Shown here in pieces: positions 22,806-36,167 of a stretch of 64,000 nucleotides of DNA. The position numbers and the translations under genes are program-made. The stretch lies in contig CAVSBG010000005.1 in the NCBI GenBank assembly GCA_963726125.1, forward strand, positions 1 through 64,000, given 5' to 3'. The DNA comes from JAMXLO01 sp963726125. Lineage in GTDB: Bacteria; Pseudomonadota; Alphaproteobacteria; Acetobacterales; Acetobacteraceae. Under the pieces are notes generated by a model. The model saw nothing but the letters and a program-made list of their open reading frames with translations, was not told the origin of the DNA and searched no databases. Positions within the stretch are counted from its first letter, which is position 1, and each line of letters opens with the position of its first letter.

Positions 22806-25616
22806 TTACGCTCCCGCTGCGACGCGCCGGCGCTTGCGCGGAGCCGGCACTGCCTGCACCGGTTCTTCCGGATTATCCAATGCCCGCAACAACGCGTCGC
22901 GCAGCACGGCGAGCTTGCGTTCGTTCTCCACTTTCAGACCGAACACGTCCTTCACGTAGAACACGTCGACAGCGCGCACGCCGTATGTCGTGACGTGGGC
23001 GGATGCGATCTGAAGTCCCTGCTCGCTGATCGCAGCGGTTACATCGTGCAGCAGGCCCGGCCGATCGCGGCCGTTCACTTCGAGCACCGTGTAGGTGTTG
23101 GATGCGTGGTTATCGATTACGACACGGGGCGGCACGTGGATCGCGCGCATGCGGCGACCCAGAAGCACCTTCGACATCTTGCGGATTTCCGCGCGCAGCC
23201 GGATGCGCCCGGAGAGTGCCTGCTCGATCAGGACGGCGAGGCGAGCCAACCGATGCGGCGCATCGAACGCGCCACCGGCGGCGTCCTGGATCCAGAACGT
23301 GTCGAGCGCCATGCCGTTGGTCATGGTGTGGATACGCGCGTCGACAATGGAGGCTCCGGCCACCGCCAGCGCACCGGCAATCCGGCTGAACAGCCCGGCG
23401 TGGTCGGCGCAGTATACCGTGACCTCGGTGACCGCGCGTGCCGGCAACGGCTGGGTATCGACCGTCAGCGGCGCCTCGCGTGCTTCCGCGTCGCGCACGA
23501 GGCGGGCGTGCCGCGCATGCGTCTCTGGATCGAACGACAGCCAGTAGCCGGGGTAGCCGAGTTCAGTGAAGTGCTGGATGTCCTGCTTCGACCAGTCCGA
23601 CAGTAGCGCCGCAGCGGCGTGCCGGGCACGTTCGACGCGAACGTCGCGCTCGGTGGTGGAGAGACCGCCTGCCAGGACTTCGGCCACGCGGGCGTAGAGT
23701 TCGCGCAGCAGGGTCGCCTTCCAGCCATTCCAGACCTTCTTCGACACGGCACGCATATCGGCCACGGTCAGCACCAGCAGCAGGCGCAGCCGTTCCGGAG
23801 ACTGAATCGTGTCTGCAACGTCGAGTATCGTCTTTGGATCATCGATGTCGCGTTTGAACGCGATGGCGGACAACAGCAGATGGTGCAACACGAGCCACGA
23901 CGCCGTCTCGGTCTCCTCCGCCGATAACCCGAGCGCGGGACCGACCTTCAACGCGATTTCGGCGCCGATTTCCGAGTGGTCGCCGCCACGGCCCTTGGCG
24001 ATGTCATGCAGCAGCATCGCGAGGTACAGCGCACGCCGCGATTGCAGATGATCGACCAGGCCGGTGGCGACTGGCGCGACCTCCGACAACTCGCGGCGTT
24101 CCAGCGTGTTCAGTACGCGGATCGCCTCGATCGTGTGCTCGTCGACGGTGAACACATGATAGGTGTCGAACTGCATCTGGCCGACGATGCGCGCCCAGTC
24201 GGGGATGAAGCGGCCGAGGAACCCGGTCTCGTTCAGGATCGACAGCCAGCGCGCGCCGTCGGGATGCGGGCTGGCGCGGTGATGGTCCGGTTCCTTGCCG
24301 CACAGCAGGTCCATGAACATGTCCGCCGCCTTCGGATCGCCGCGCAGGTCGATGGCGCGACGCTCATTCTGGATCAGCGAGCGGATGGCGAGCGGGTGCA
24401 ATTCAAAGTTGCGATCTCGTGCCAATTGCAGCATGCGAAGCATCTGCAACGGCTCGGTATCGAAATCGCGGCCTGGCACCGGCAGCAACTTTCCCTCGGC
24501 CAGCAGGAAACCGCATTTGAGTAGCGGCTGGTCGGTTTCCGGCGCGATGGCCGGCGGCCCGAGTGCCTCGCGCAGGATGGCGGGTTCCAGGATGCGGGTG
24601 AGGCGGGAGATTTCGCGCGCCGTCAGGAAGTAGTGTCGCATAAAACGTTCGACACCGTCCTGGCGACCGTGGCGGGTGTAGCCCATGCGGGCACCGACGA
24701 CGGGCTGGAGGTCGAAGGTCAGGCGTTCCTCGGCGCGTCCGGCGACGTAGTGCAGGTGGAAGCGTATGGTCCAGAGGAATTCCCAGGCGCGGCGGCCATG
24801 CTTGGCCTCGGACGGTGTCAGCACTTCGCCGACATCCGCGAGTTCACCCATGGTCTGCGTATCGTAGACGTAGCGTGCGATCCAGTAGAGCGTCTGCAGA
24901 TCGCGCAATCCGCCGCGGCCTTCCTTCACGTTCGGCTCGACGACGAACGGACTGTCGCCGTAACGGCGATGGCGGACGGCACGCTCGGCCTGCTTCGCGG
25001 CGATGTAGTCCGCAACGCCGGCGTCCTTGCATGCGGCGCGGAACCGCGTGTGGAAATCTGCGAACAGTTCTTCGTCGCCGGTGATAAGGCGCGCGTCGAG
25101 CAGCGCCGTGCGGATGGTGGTGTCCTTGGCGCCTTCGACCAGGCAATCCTCGATCGAGCGGGTGGCGTGGCCGACCTTCACGCCGAGATCCCATAGGAAG
25201 TAGAGCATGTACTCGACGACCTGGAGCGTCTGGCGGGACGGTTCGGTGGCGGTGAGGAACAGCAGGTCGATGTCGCTGAACGGCGCGAGCACGCCGCGGC
25301 CGTAGCCGCCGGTGCCGGCAACCGACAAATGCTCGGGTTCGCCCAGGCCGGTATCCGTGGTGGCGTGCTCGTAGAGCGCGGTGATGAGCCCGTCGGTCAG
25401 CTTGCCGAGCAGGCGCGCAGCCTGCAGGCCGCTGATCTGCTCCTGCTCGAAGGCGTGCTGCACGTGTTGCTGGATGCGTGCGAGATGGCGGCGGAACGCG
25501 TTGAGCGCGGCGTCGCGCGAGATCGGTGTGCCGTCCTCGGCAAGCGCGGCGAGCGCCGCGGTCAGTGCGGTGATGGCGGCTTCGGGCGGTTTCGGCTGGG
25601 TGATGGGGCTCAGCAT
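22806..25616 (-). CDS. glnD: [Protein-PII] uridylyltransferase/uridylyl-removing enzyme
   Basis: 936 residues, full family length. The nucleotidyltransferase domain (~residues 60-250) has GTGGYGRGVLAPFSDIDLLFL; the HD domain (~470-590) has AMLLHDIAKGRGGDHSEIG, the uridylyl-removing site; two ACT domains end the protein (VTVYCADHAGLFSRIAGAL and LEVNGRDRPGLLHDVTAAI), which sense glutamine. The enzyme adds UMP to PII proteins when glutamine is low and removes it when high, setting nitrogen assimilation. The gene follows mutS by 35 bases, an order common in Rhodospirillales, and is intact. Confidence 0.95.
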   Translation of the reverse strand: MLSPITQPKPPEAAITALTAALAALAEDGTPISRDAALNAFRRHLARIQQHVQHAFEQEQISGLQAARLLGKLTDGLITALYEHATTDTGLGEPEHLSVAGTGGYGRGVLAPFSDIDLLFLTATEPSRQTLQVVEYMLYFLWDLGVKVGHATRSIEDCLVEGAKDTTIRTALLDARLITGDEELFADFHTRFRAACKDAGVADYIAAKQAERAVRHRRYGDSPFVVEPNVKEGRGGLRDLQTLYWIARYVYDTQTMGELADVGEVLTPSEAKHGRRAWEFLWTIRFHLHYVAGRAEERLTFDLQPVVGARMGYTRHGRQDGVERFMRHYFLTAREISRLTRILEPAILREALGPPAIAPETDQPLLKCGFLLAEGKLLPVPGRDFDTEPLQMLRMLQLARDRNFELHPLAIRSLIQNERRAIDLRGDPKAADMFMDLLCGKEPDHHRASPHPDGARWLSILNETGFLGRFIPDWARIVGQMQFDTYHVFTVDEHTIEAIRVLNTLERRELSEVAPVATGLVDHLQSRRALYLAMLLHDIAKGRGGDHSEIGAEIALKVGPALGLSAEETETASWLVLHHLLLSAIAFKRDIDDPKTILDVADTIQSPERLRLLLVLTVADMRAVSKKVWNGWKATLLRELYARVAEVLAGGLSTTERDVRVERARHAAAALLSDWSKQDIQHFTELGYPGYWLSFDPETHARHARLVRDAEAREAPLTVDTQPLPARAVTEVTVYCADHAGLFSRIAGALAVAGASIVDARIHTMTNGMALDTFWIQDAAGGAFDAPHRLARLAVLIEQALSGRIRLRAEIRKMSKVLLGRRMRAIHVPPRVVIDNHASNTYTVLEVNGRDRPGLLHDVTAAISEQGLQIASAHVTTYGVRAVDVFYVKDVFGLKVENERKLAVLRDALLRALDNPEEPVQAVPAPRKRRRVAAGA

Positions 25617-25651
25617 CTTCTCGTCATGGCGGGCATGGGTCGGTCAGCGTA

Positions 25652-28485
<2,834 letters not shown>

Positions 28486-28557
28486 CGACGTGGTTTAGCC
28501 CGTGGGCGGCACGATTCCGAAAGCCGACGGGTGGCCATGTAGGGGCCGACGGACTAA

Positions 28558-29226
28558 ATGGCGGCCATGCAGCGCGAGGATGTCATCGCCAGGCTGAAGC
28601 AGCACGAGGCCGAGTTGAGGCGGCTCGGCGTCGAGCATCTTTACCTGTTCGGCTCGACCGCCCGCGATGAGGCGCGGGATGATTCTGATGTCGATCTGTT
28701 CTTCGACTACGAGCAGGGGGCGCTCAGTCTGTTCGGGCTGACGGACGTCAAAGAGAGGACATCGGAAATCCTTGGCCGCAAGGCGGACATCATGACCCGC
28801 GATAGCTTGCACAAGGCGCTGCGGGCTCGCATCGAGTTCATCTGCGCTTCGCGTGTTTTGATGGTTACGCGGTCGCCGATCGCACGCCTTACAGACATTA
28901 TCGACGCGATCGAGCGTATGCAGGGCGTGCTTCGCGACGTGCCGCTGACGACGTTCGCAACGGATTGGCAGGCTCACTGGGTGGTCGAGCGTGGCGCCGA
29001 AATCATATCCCAGGCGAGTCGTTGGCTACCAGGCGAGGTGAAGGCGCGCCGTCCCAAAATCCCCTGGTCGAAGGTGGCAGGCATCGGCAATGTGCTGCGA
29101 CACGACTACCAGGCGGTCTCGGCCCCGATTATGTGGGCTTTGGTGCGGGATGATCTGCCTCCGCTTGATCGGGTTTGCCGTGAGGAGCTGGCCGCTGAAC
29201 AGGTTCGCGAGCAGGGCGATCGCTGA
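28558..29226 (+). CDS. Fused MNT nucleotidyltransferase and HEPN domain protein (MntA-HepT-like)
   Basis: 222 residues in one frame. Residues 1-101 are a minimal nucleotidyltransferase with FGSTARDEARDDSDVDLFF (Gly32-Ser33, Asp44 and Asp46), the antitoxin-type MntA module. Residues 102-222 are a HEPN (DUF86/HepT) domain with AGIGNVLRHDY near 175-184. In most genomes these are two adjacent genes. The junction here, TTTTGATGG at 28857, looks like an overlapping stop/start (TGATG) that lost one T. The usual HEPN Arg of R-x(4-6)-H is absent; Gly177 stands four residues before His182, although Tyr184, the type of residue MntA modifies, is kept. The gene is divergent from mutS. Confidence 0.75.
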   Translation: MAAMQREDVIARLKQHEAELRRLGVEHLYLFGSTARDEARDDSDVDLFFDYEQGALSLFGLTDVKERTSEILGRKADIMTRDSLHKALRARIEFICASRVLMVTRSPIARLTDIIDAIERMQGVLRDVPLTTFATDWQAHWVVERGAEIISQASRWLPGEVKARRPKIPWSKVAGIGNVLRHDYQAVSAPIMWALVRDDLPPLDRVCREELAAEQVREQGDR

Positions 29227-29315
29227 ACCCAATCGCGATGGCGATCCTCACCTGCCGGTAAGGGATTGATTAACGAAGATGACGACAATCTCCCGCAATT
29301 GCGTGGAGGTTGCGA

Positions 29316-30912
29316 ATGCACCTGATACATCGAACGGCAGCGTTCGCTGCGGTCATCCTGGTCGCCTGTTCGCCGGCGGCGGTGCAGGCGAAGACCTTGG
29401 TCTATTGCTCCGAGGGCTCGCCCGAGAACTTCAACCCGATGCTCAACACCACGGGCACCACCTTCGACGCCAACGCGCCGATCTACAACCGGCTGGTGGA
29501 ATTCAAGCCGGGTTCCACCGAGATCGCGCCGGCCCTCGCCGAACGTTGGGAGGTCTCGCCGGACGGCAAGGTCTTTACCTTCCATCTGCGCCACGGCGTA
29601 AAGTGGCAGTCCAACAAGACCTTCAAGCCGACCCGCGACTTCAACGCCGACGACGTGCTGTTCTCGTTCGAGCGGCAGTGGAAGGACAGCAACCCATACC
29701 ACAAGGTCTCCGGTGGCGGCTACGACTACTTCAACGACATGAGCTTCAACAAGCTGCTGGCGTCGATCGAGGCGCTGTCGACCCGATACGGTGCGGTTCA
29801 CGCTGACGGAGCCGCAGGCGCCGTTCCTGGCGGACCTGGCGATGGATTTCGCCTCCATCCAGTCGAAGGAATACGCCGACGCGCTGCTCAAGCTGGGCAA
29901 GCCCGAGCTGATCGACCAGGAGCCGATCGGCACCGGGCCATTCGAGCTGGTGCAGTACCAACGTGACTCGCACCATCCGCTATCGCGCCTTTCCCCGGCT
30001 ATTGGGGGCCGAAGCCGAAGATCGATGCGCTGGTGTTCTCGATCAACAAGGATCCCGCGGTGCGGCTGGCCAAGCTGCGCGCCAATGAGTGCCAGGTCAT
30101 GGCGTTTCCCAACCTGGCCGATCTGCCGGCGATCAAGGCGGACGCGGGCTTGCAGCTGATGGAGCAGCCGGGGCTGAACATCGGCTACCTGGCGTTCAAC
30201 AACCAGAAGCCGCCGTTCACCGATAAGCGTGTGCGCATTGCCATCAACATGGCGATCGACAAGCAGGCGATCCTGCAAGCGGTGTATCAGGGAGCCGGCC
30301 AGCCGGCGAAGAACCTGATCCCGCCGACCATGTGGTGCGTACAACAACCAGATCCAGGATTTCCCGTACGATCCCGCGCAGGCGAAGAAGCTGCTGGCCG
30401 AGGCCGGTTTTCCCAACGGCTTCGAGACTGACATCTGGGCGATGCCGGTGCAGCGCCCATACAATCCCGACGCACGCCGCATCGCCGAGCTGATGCAGTC
30501 CGATCTCGCGAAGGTCGGCATCAAGGCCAAGGTGGTCAGCTACGAGTGGGGTGAGTATCGCAAGCGCGTCCAGGCCGGCGAGCATCAGATGGCGGAGCTT
30601 GGCTGGACCGGCGACAACGGCGATCCGGACAACTTCTTCGTGCCGCTGGCCAGCTGTGCCGCGGGGCGACCCGGCGGCGGCAGTGCATCGAAGTGGTGCA
30701 ATCAGGAGTTCGATGCGCTGATCAACAAGGCGGCGACGCTGACCGATCAGGCCGAACGCGCGAAGCTCTATGAGCAGGCGCAGGTCATCATGCACCAGGA
30801 CGCGCCGTTCTTCCTGATCGCCCATTCCGTGGTGTTCATGCCGATGCGCAAGGACGTCATCGGTTACAAGATGAGCCCGTTCGGCCGGCATCAGTTCGAA
30901 CGGTGGACCTGA
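29316..30912 (+). pseudogene. dppA: Dipeptide ABC transporter substrate-binding protein, frameshifted
   Basis: The start ATG at 29316 follows GGAGG at 29305-29309 and begins a signal peptide (to AAVQA-KT). The opening KTLVYCSEGSPENFNPMLN is strikingly DppA-like. The frame is then lost near 29780, 29971, 29995 and 30336, each a net +1 (for example TCGCACC for TCGACC, TTCCCCGG for TTCCCGG, TGGTGCGTAC for TGGTCGTAC). Correcting them gives one periplasmic SBP family 5 protein of about 530 residues ending in GRHQFERWT. It would bind di- or oligopeptides. First gene of the dppABCDF operon. Confidence 0.85.
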
Positions 30913-30948
30913 AGTAGGCGGCGTGCCGGCCACAGACGGCGCGGGACG

Positions 30949-31960
<1,012 letters not shown>

Positions 31961-31961
<1 letters not shown>

Positions 31962-32861
31962 TGTCCGAGGCCAGCGCTTTCCGCGCCTTCCGTACCCCCG
32001 ATGCCGGGCAGGGCGCGGCTGTTCTGGCGCTCGTTCGCCGAGAACGTGGCGCCGTGATCGGCCTGGCGTCATGCTGCTGCTTGCTGCTGCTTGCGGTGTT
32101 CGCCGACGTGGTGTCGCCGCACTCGCCGATCCGAGCAGTTCCGCGACCACTTCCTGACGCCGCCCGTATGGCAGGCGGGCGGCACCGCGGAGTTCCTGCT
32201 CGGCACCGACGATGTCGGCCGCGACATGCTGGCGCGGCTGATCTACGGCGCCCGACTGTCGCTGCTCATCGGCATCGCGGTGGTCACGCTGTCGCTGAAC
32301 TGCGGGATCGTGCTCGGCCTGACCGCCGCGTTCGCCGGCGGCATGGTCGACACGGCGATCATGCGGCTGATGGATATCGTGCTGGTGTTCCCCAGCCTGC
32401 TGCTGGCCATCGTCATCGTCGCGATCCTGGGTCCCGGCCTGTTCAACGCCATGATCGCGGTCGCCATCGTCACGCTGCCCAGCTACACGCGGCTGACGCG
32501 CGCTGCCGCGCTGTCCGAACTGGCGCGCGACTACGTCACCGCGACGCGCTGCGCCGGCGCCGGCCCGCTGCATCTGATGTTCGACACCGTGCTGCCGAAC
32601 TGCCTGGCGCCGCTGATCGTGCAGGCGACGCTGGGATTCGCCACCGCGATCCTCGATGCGGCCGCGCTGGGCTTCCTCGGGCTTGGCGCGCAGCCGCCGA
32701 CGCCGGAGTGGGGCACCATGCTGGCCGGCGCGCTGCAATACTATCAGCGCGCCTGGTGGGTGCTGGCGTTCCCTGGCCTGGCGATCCTGCTCACGGTGCT
32801 GGCGTTCAACCTGTTCGGCGACGGGCTGCGCGACGCGCTGGATCCGAAGCTGAAGCACTGA
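31961..32861 (+). pseudogene. dppC: Dipeptide ABC transporter permease, one frameshift
   Basis: Starts at the ATG of TGATG at the end of dppB. One extra base near 32130 (CCGATCCGAG for CCGTCCGAG) splits an N-terminal membrane-helix piece from the remaining ~250 residues, which read cleanly: FLLGTDDVGRDMLARLIYGAR, the BPD transporter domain with EAA-type ELARDYVTATRCAGAGPL, and the end LFGDGLRDALDPKLKH. It would pair with DppB to form the membrane channel. It ends in TGATG shared with dppD. Confidence 0.85.
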
Positions 32862-33847
32862 TGCCGCTGCTGGAAATCCGCAATCTGGTGGTCGAATTCA
32901 CCACCGCACGCGGGCGTGTTCCGCGCAGTGGACGGGCTCGACCTGACCCTGGACGCAGGCGGGTATCGTCGGCATCGTCGGTGAGTCCGGCTCCGGCAAA
33001 AGCGTCGCGATGCTGGCGGTGATGGGGCTGATCGGCTGGCCCGGCCGCGTCCACGCCGATTGGCTGCGATTCGCCGGCATCGACCTGCTGTACCTGTCAC
33101 CGCGCCAGCGCCGGCGACTGATCGGCAAGGACATGGCGATGGTGTTCCAGGAGCCGACATCCTCGCTCAACCCCTGCTATCCGGTCGGCTGGCAGATCGC
33201 CGAAAGCCTGCGCGCGCACCATGCGGTGGCGACGGCGCGAGGTGCGCGGGCGGGTCATCGACCTGTTGCACCAGGTCGGCATTCCGGCGCCCGAAACACG
33301 GCTCGGCGCCTTTCCTCACCAGTTATCTGGCGGCATGAACCAGCGCGTGATGATCGCGATGGCGATCTCCTGCAATCCGCTGCTGCTGATCGCCGACGAA
33401 CCGACCACGGCTCTGGACGTGACCATCCAGAAGCAGATCCTCGACCTGCTGGTGTCGCTGCAGCATGACCGCGCATGGCGCTGGTGCTGATCACGCACGA
33501 CATGGGCGTGGTGGCGGAAACCGCGCACCGCGTGCGTGGTGATGTACGCTGGCCAGATGGTGGAGGAGGCGCCGACCGAGCGCCTGTTCGCGTGCGCCGC
33601 GGCACCCTTACACCGCGGCGCTGCTGGCGGCGTTGCCGGAGCGCGCGGTCGACCAGCGTCGTCTGCCGACAATTCCCGGCGTCGTGCCCGGCATCGATGA
33701 TCGTCCGGCCGGTTGCGTGTTCCATCCGCGCTGCGGCTTTGCGACGGACCTGTGCGCTGACGCAGCCGCCGATCGTCGCGCATGGCATGCTGGAGCGCGT
33801 GCGCTGCCACTTCCCGTTGGCGGAGCGTGGTGCCATGCAAGCGCTGA
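32861..33847 (+). pseudogene. dppD: Dipeptide ABC transporter ATP-binding protein, multiple frameshifts
   Basis: A DppD-type ATPase in pieces: MPLLEIRNLVVEFTTARG, Walker A VGESGSGKSVAML, Q-loop MVFQEPTSSLNP, signature LSGGMNQRVMIAMAI, Walker B LLIADEPTTALD, H-loop LITHDMGVVAE and the C-terminal CVFHPRCGFATDLC cysteine motif of oligopeptide ATPases. Shifts lie near 32905, 32965, 33240, 33470, 33535, 33598, 33750 and before the stop at 33847. Most are net +1, the one near 33470 net -1. It ends in TGATG shared with dppF. Confidence 0.8.
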
Positions 33848-34809
33848 TGGAAGCGCAGGAATTGCGCCGGCACTATCGCGAGCGGCGGCGGCCTGTTCAT
33901 GCGGCGACGCGTCGTGCACGCGGTGGATGGCGTGTCGTTCACGCTACGCGAGGGCGAGACGTTGGCGCGTGGTCGGTGAATCGGGCTGCGGCAAATCGAC
34001 GCTGGCGCGCATGGCGACGCTGTTGGAGCCGCCGACGGCGGGAGAGTTGCTGATCGACGGCAAGCCGACAGCACGGATCGGCGCGCGCGGAACGGCATCA
34101 CCTGTTGCTGTCGGTGCAGATGGTGTTCCAGAACCCGTACGGTTCGCTCAATCCGCGCAAGACCGTAGGCGCGATCCTGGAGGAGCCGCTGGCTATCAAC
34201 CATCGCGGCAACCCGCGCGGCACGCCAGGCCGCGGCGCGGGCGATGATGGCCAAGGTCGGGACTGCGGCAGGATCAGTACGACCGCTATCCGCACATGTT
34301 CTCGGGCGGCCAGCGGCAGCGCATCGCCATCGCTCGCGCGTTGATGCTGCGGCCGCGCGATCGTGGTGGCGGACGAACCGGTGTCGGCGCTCGATGTCTC
34401 GATCCAGGCGCAGGTGCTGAACCTGATGATGGACCTGCAGGATGAGTTCCGTCTGGCCTATCTGTTCATCAGCCACGATCTGTCGGTGGTGCGCCACATC
34501 GTGCACGACGTGCTGGTGATGTATTGCGGCCAGCCGGTGGAGCAGGGTCCAAAGCGGGCGATTTTCACGACGCCACGACATCCGTATACACGTTTGCTGC
34601 TGGCGGCGACGCCGTCCCTGGATCCGGCGCATCGGACCAAGGCGGCAATCGTGAGGGGTGAACCGCCCTCGCCAATCGACCCGCCGGTGGGATGCGTTTT
34701 CGCGTCGCGCTGCCCACACGTGACGGAGCTATGTGTGCGCGAGCGTCCGATCGTGCGGCGGTTCGCCGACAGCCTGGTCGCCTGCCATCACGCCGAGGCC
34801 ATCGGCTGA
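33847..34809 (+). pseudogene. dppF: Dipeptide ABC transporter ATP-binding protein, multiple frameshifts
   Basis: The second ATPase of the operon starts MEAQELRRHYRERR. Walker A VGESGCGKSTLARMATLL, the Q-loop MVFQNPYGSLNPRKTVG, the signature FSGGQRQRIAIARAL and Walker B VADEPVSALD are present in successive frames, broken near 33890, 33965, 34090, 34220, 34255 and 34355. The last ~150 residues are intact in one frame and end with the CVFASRCPHVTELC motif and ACHHAEAIG. Once repaired it would form the ATPase pair with DppD. Confidence 0.8.
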
Positions 34810-34933
34810 ACTGATAGGCGCGCTGGTGCCGCGGGTGATCGGGCCCAGGTGCACACGGCCATCATGAGATGCTACCCAGCGCCACCCTTGAATCGGAGCA
34901 TAGCCCTGGCGGAACTCCGCACCGGCTCGAACG

Positions 34934-35926
34934 TTGTCGGCTCGAACCGAACTGCTGCATCAATCGGCGCGCTTTATCGTGACTGTGATGTTGCCAATCA
35001 GCGTCGCCTGCGTGACGGGTGCCAGGCCATGGCTGGTCTACGCGGTGCTCGGCGCGATTGTGTCATTCCTCGGGGACGAAGGCGGCAAGCCGCTCACCCG
35101 GTTAGGCTACATGCTGATCGGCCCCGCAGCACTGGTCATCGGCGCCTCGCTCGGCGGCATCGTCGGCAGTGACACTGCGTTCGTCGCGGTAACCGTGCTG
35201 CTCGGCCTGTACTACGGCCTGGTCGAGGGCGGTCCGCCGCATCCCCTGCTGATCGCACGCTTCTCTGGCTACGGCCTCGTGCTCGGCTTTACCGTCGCCC
35301 ACATCACTCCAGTCGACGCAATGGCCACCGGCGCCGCGATGCTGTCGGCATGGCTCGTCTCGCTTGCCTGGGACATTGCCCGCGCCGCAATGCGGCCGCT
35401 CGCCGTCGAGCCGGTATGGCAATCGCTCGCACATGCCATCGGCACGTGGCGCACCCGCTGGAGCTTCGCGCTGTCTGCGGGCCTGAGCATTGGTGCCGCG
35501 AACCTCGTGGGACTGTGGATCGGTCTCGGCCATTCCTACTGGGCGACGCTCACCATCCTCGTTGTGCTCCGCGCCGACATGATCGACAGCGCCGACGCGA
35601 TTTCACATCGCGTCTCCGGCACGCTGCTCGGCGTCGGCGTCGTCGCGGCGCTGATCACCTGGGGACCCGGGACCGGGATCCTGTTCGGCGCCATGGTCAT
35701 CATCGCCGCACTGCGCCTGCCGGCAATGCATCTTCACCTCACCTTGGGAACCGCGTGCATCACCGCCTTCGCGTTGCTGGTGGCCGATCTGCTCGCGACC
35801 TCTCACGCTGGCGCGATCCACGTCGTGCAGGACCGCCTGCTCGCGATCATGGTCGGCTGTTGCTTCGCTATCGCCGCACTCGGCTTTCAGCGCGAGATTG
35901 ATCGTGTCAGGCGCCGCAATGGATAG
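34934..35926 (+). CDS. FUSC family membrane protein
   Basis: 330 residues from a TTG; a later GTG or ATG within the first 20 codons is possible because no clear ribosome-binding site marks the start. The hydrophobicity profile gives about ten membrane helices in two halves, and the text SYWATLTILVVLRADMIDSADAISHRVSGTLLGVGV is the FUSC (fusaric acid resistance/aromatic acid exporter) signature that pairs a helix end with an Arg-rich turn. Relatives export aromatic acids or antibiotics together with membrane-fusion proteins; none is adjacent here. Function is therefore inferred from family only. Confidence 0.75.
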   Translation: MSARTELLHQSARFIVTVMLPISVACVTGARPWLVYAVLGAIVSFLGDEGGKPLTRLGYMLIGPAALVIGASLGGIVGSDTAFVAVTVLLGLYYGLVEGGPPHPLLIARFSGYGLVLGFTVAHITPVDAMATGAAMLSAWLVSLAWDIARAAMRPLAVEPVWQSLAHAIGTWRTRWSFALSAGLSIGAANLVGLWIGLGHSYWATLTILVVLRADMIDSADAISHRVSGTLLGVGVVAALITWGPGTGILFGAMVIIAALRLPAMHLHLTLGTACITAFALLVADLLATSHAGAIHVVQDRLLAIMVGCCFAIAALGFQREIDRVRRRNG

Positions 35927-36104
35927 GTACGTGAGCCGCCGCCCCCCTCGCCGTGCTCGCCGTGCTCGTCTTCGGCCGCGGCGCCGTTATGCGGGCTGCG
36001 TCTTGATTGCTACGATGACGAGCCCGGCGGACTCGATGGCCAAATCACGGCAGGCCCGTCCGCGATCGGAAGTGCTATCGGTAAGTCCGGTCGCCTGCGA
36101 CACC

Positions 36105-36138
36105 GTCATCGCGCCGCTGATATCAGCGGCGCGATGAC
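36105..36138. repeat. Perfect 34-bp palindrome between convergent genes
   Basis: The sequence from GTCATCGCGCCGCTGAT to its exact complement reads the same on both strands with no unpaired centre (GATATC at the middle). It lies between the ends of the FUSC gene (35926) and the MFS gene (36168). As RNA it could form a 15-bp stem with a small loop in either direction, so it may act as a two-way terminator, though no T-run follows. A dimeric protein site is the other reading. The rest of 35927-36167 holds nothing I can name. Confidence 0.7.
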
Positions 36139-36167
36139 ACGCCAGGCGCAGTTCCCCCTGGCATTCG

